A stretch of 64,000 nt of DNA from Hormiphora californensis (lineage: Eukaryota; Ctenophora; Tentaculata; Cydippida; Pleurobrachiidae): contig CM035358.1 in the NCBI GenBank assembly GCA_020137815.1, positions 4,925,488-4,989,487 of the forward strand, read 5' to 3'. Positions within the stretch are counted from its first letter, which is position 1; the number at the start of each line of letters is the position of its first letter. The notes under the pieces were generated by a model. That model did not search any database, was not told the origin of the DNA, and saw only the letters and a program-made list of their open reading frames with translations. This document shows, piece by piece, positions 61,279-64,000 of the stretch. The position numbers were made by a program, and so were the translations under genes.

Positions 61279-62040
61279 GTGGGTGTTACTTAGTTACTAA
61301 GGGGCATCATGATAGAGACTAGCTGAAATTAATTGCTCTGACAGCAGCATTTCATTATCGCCACTTTCTTGGAAAAGATATGTTTCGCTGAAAAAAGGGC
61401 CTTGAGGCCTTCGTGTACTTCATGTAGCCTGTGGGGACCAGCTCGTGTGGCGGGCGGCGGCACGTCCTTGATAGATATTTTTATATTGGACACACTAAAA
61501 CCACTATAGCAGTAGTTTTCTTGGAGGAGAAATAAAGTGATCTCATATGGGTTAGGAATTACTGAGTGATTCGGTGTACACGGACATAAATAGTGGGACA
61601 CCCTAAAAATCTTAAATCAGTTTTAGTAGTACCAGAAGCTGCATATTGCAGACATCATCCTCTTCTTTCATTTCTCCACTTTTCAGATACCATTTGTCAA
61701 CTTCTTTCGATAGACGCGGGCTAATATATTACTCAATCGCGTCTTTCTCGTTCAACTAATCAACCCAATATCTTTCATCTCTTTTTTCGGATCCAGAGGC
61801 ACATGACTAATACCATGATGAGAAACTGAGAGAGAGAAAAGAGAGAGGGAGAGAGAGGGAGAGAGAGAGAATAGATACATAGAGAAGGATAGAGAGAGAG
61901 AGAGAGAGACAGGACGATTATATAGTAGATGAGATATACGATATAGCCAGTGACACGCCTATCGAAGGGCTAGATAACAATTAGAATTAAGGACCGTTTT
62001 TCGAATTATACTTTTATATAATATAGCATGACACGTTATT
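61279..62040. other. Intron or intergenic, no clear exon
   Basis: Apart from a candidate exon at 61687-61759, nothing protein-like is seen. GA-rich tracts occupy 61829-61910. Confidence 0.4.
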
Positions 62041-62438
<398 letters not shown>

Positions 62439-62882
62439 TCACTCTTGACAATAGTCTACAACAATAGATCTCTGCAACTGCCTGGAGGTTCGATATTATG
62501 TCTCCGGAAAGAGATGAGTGATGACATGGCATAATGATAATGATCAGAATATGAAAATAAGAGAAAAAGAGGGTGTGGCTATCATGGTGAGTCTATCCCA
62601 GCTGCACCCTTTAGAAGAACAAGAAGAAGAGGGCGACTATATGATGTGTAGACACCACCAGCTGTTGGAGATTAGAACTAGAAAACGATAGTTAGAGGAG
62701 GGGGTGGAAGGGAAAAAAGAACCCATAAAAAGGGACATCTGGTGTTGCCTAGTCAGTAACTACTGTAAACTTCTTCTCGGACTGCTTCTAGGACTAAAAT
62801 AATAACAATAATTCTGCTGATTGCACTAACTAAGTTTGGGAACGGTGTACCCTCTCTTATCTCGCGAGAGAGTACAGCGCAG

Positions 62883-63242
62883 TAGTGGTTGACCGTGTAT
62901 AAGGCCCAAATAAGGCACAGAGCTTTTCTGAATCAGCTTTTCAAGACGAATCCAACGCAACCGGAATTAGCTTTCTATCTCATCGGGAAGTGCTGGGTCT
63001 GGCATTTTGGTTTTTGCTCATTTTTGCTCATTTTCCGGTGCGCGGGCCAATCAGAGGCCTAGATTTCAAAATAAAGGCCTCTGATTGGCCCGCGCACCGA
63101 AAAATGACTAAAAATGAGGGTTCTAGACCCAGCACTTCCCGATGAGATAGAAAGCTAATTCCGGTTGCGTTGGATTCGTCTTGAAAAGCTGATTCAGAAA
63201 AGTTCTGTGCCATATTTGGACCTTATACACGGTCAACCACTA
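62883..63242. mobile_element. 360-bp palindromic MITE with 8-bp duplication
   Basis: Ends TAGTGGTTGACCGTGTATAA and inverse. Flanked by CAGCGCAG at 62875-62882 and 63243-63250. Arms are inverted copies over about 170 bp each, meeting near 63060 around GGCCTCTGATTGGCCCGCGC. Confidence 0.88.
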
Positions 63243-63470
63243 CAGCGCAGTATAGGGAGAGAAAAGGGGGGATCTCATACCCAATAAGTGTAATAACTAA
63301 ATCACAGCATCATACCAAGTATCCTAAATTTCGCAAGACTAATTTCATCGTGTGCACCCCCACCCCCTTATGACGGGACGAAATATGACGACAAATGGTA
63401 TGGTACCAAAAGTAGTAACTAGTAGCCTATTACTACTTGAATTTGTAACATTTTATACTGACTGTAGAAA

Positions 63471-64000
63471 CTTGTGGTCTCACTCTAGACTTTGTGGTCT
63501 CACTCTAGACTTTGTGGTCTCACTCTAGACTTTGTGGTCTCACTCTGGACTTTGTGGTCTCACTCTAGACCTTGTGGTCTCACTCTAGACCTTGTGGTCT
63601 CACTCTAGACCTTGTGGTCTCACTCTAGACCTTGTGGTCTCACTCTAGACTTTGTGGTCTCACTCTAGACTTTGTGGTCTCACTCTAGACCTTGTGGTCT
63701 CACTCTAGACCTTGTGGTCTCACTCTAGACTTTGTGGTCTCACTCTAGACCTTGTGGTCTCACTCTAGACCTTGTGGTCTCACTCTAGACCTTGTGGTCT
63801 CACTCTAGACTTTGTGGTCTCACTCTAGACCTTGTGGTCTCACTCTAGACCTTGTGGTCTCACTCTAGACCTTGTGGTCTCACTCTAGACTTTGTGGTCT
63901 CACTCTAGACTTTGTGGTCTCACTCTAGACCTTGTGGTCTCACTCTAGACCTTGTGGTCTCACTCTAGACCTTGTGGTCTCACTCTAGACTTTGTGGTCT
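63471..64000. repeat. 20-bp minisatellite running off the window
   Basis: About 26 copies of CTTGTGGTCTCACTCTAGAC with a C/T variant at the next base (ACC or ACT) and one GGAC unit. The exact 20-bp period and low divergence point to recent expansion. The array continues past 64000. Confidence 0.97.

Overview
The window is nuclear DNA of a eukaryote, almost certainly an animal. Most genes have many short exons with GT..AG introns, one tRNA gene carries its own intron, and the gene set is metazoan: YTHDC1, MEI4, PMS1, ASF1, FLOT1, PCYT2, SREK1, RMDN, PPP4R1 and FNTB homologues. Genes are packed closely (about 170 bp between PMS1 and ASF1, about 570 bp between the divergent YTHDC1 and PMS1 starts) and introns are small. 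A compact early-branching animal such as a sponge would fit, but nothing here proves the phylum.

Layout. 1-2957: a 29-bp minisatellite, non-coding DNA and a small transposon with target-site duplication (TSD). 2958-5530: a 7TM receptor-like gene (+) facing an RS/RG-rich gene (-). 5875-12225: one 6.35-kb non-autonomous transposon built of large inverted repeats, with a 1-kb relative nested inside. 12905-18446: YTHDC1 (-), whose introns hold a secreted lectin/sushi gene (+) and MEI4 (-). 19018-24602: PMS1 and ASF1 (+, tandem). 26041-43677: FLOT1, PCYT2, SREK1 and RMDN, all on the minus strand. 45022-45761: a small two-TM protein with a PPxY-type motif (+). 46936-56325: 20-exon PPP4R1 (-), with tRNA-Tyr and three transposons in its introns. 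57053-58299: intronless FNTB (-). 60338-61278: start of a membrane-anchored JmjC/cupin-like gene (+). 61279-64000: repeats, ending in a 20-bp minisatellite that runs off the window.

Functionally these are mostly housekeeping genes: RNA methylation reading and splicing (YTHDC1, SREK1), meiotic break formation and mismatch repair (MEI4, PMS1), chromatin assembly (ASF1), membrane and lipid biology (FLOT1, PCYT2), and phosphatase or prenylation subunits (PPP4R1, FNTB). I see no operon-like functional grouping.

The most unusual content is transposable. Three elements (1754-2577, 5875-12225, 6178-7220) share one architecture: a 7-10 nt terminal G-tract, a CATG, and at each end a module of short tandem repeats followed by its own inverted copy, with perfect 8-bp TSDs. 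The nested copy can be dated by an internal empty site. Other non-autonomous terminal-inverted-repeat (TIR) elements with recognisable TSDs lie in introns and promoters. None encodes a transposase. Three otherwise well conserved genes (MEI4, PMS1, FNTB) contain single-base frame breaks that need checking as assembly error or real decay.
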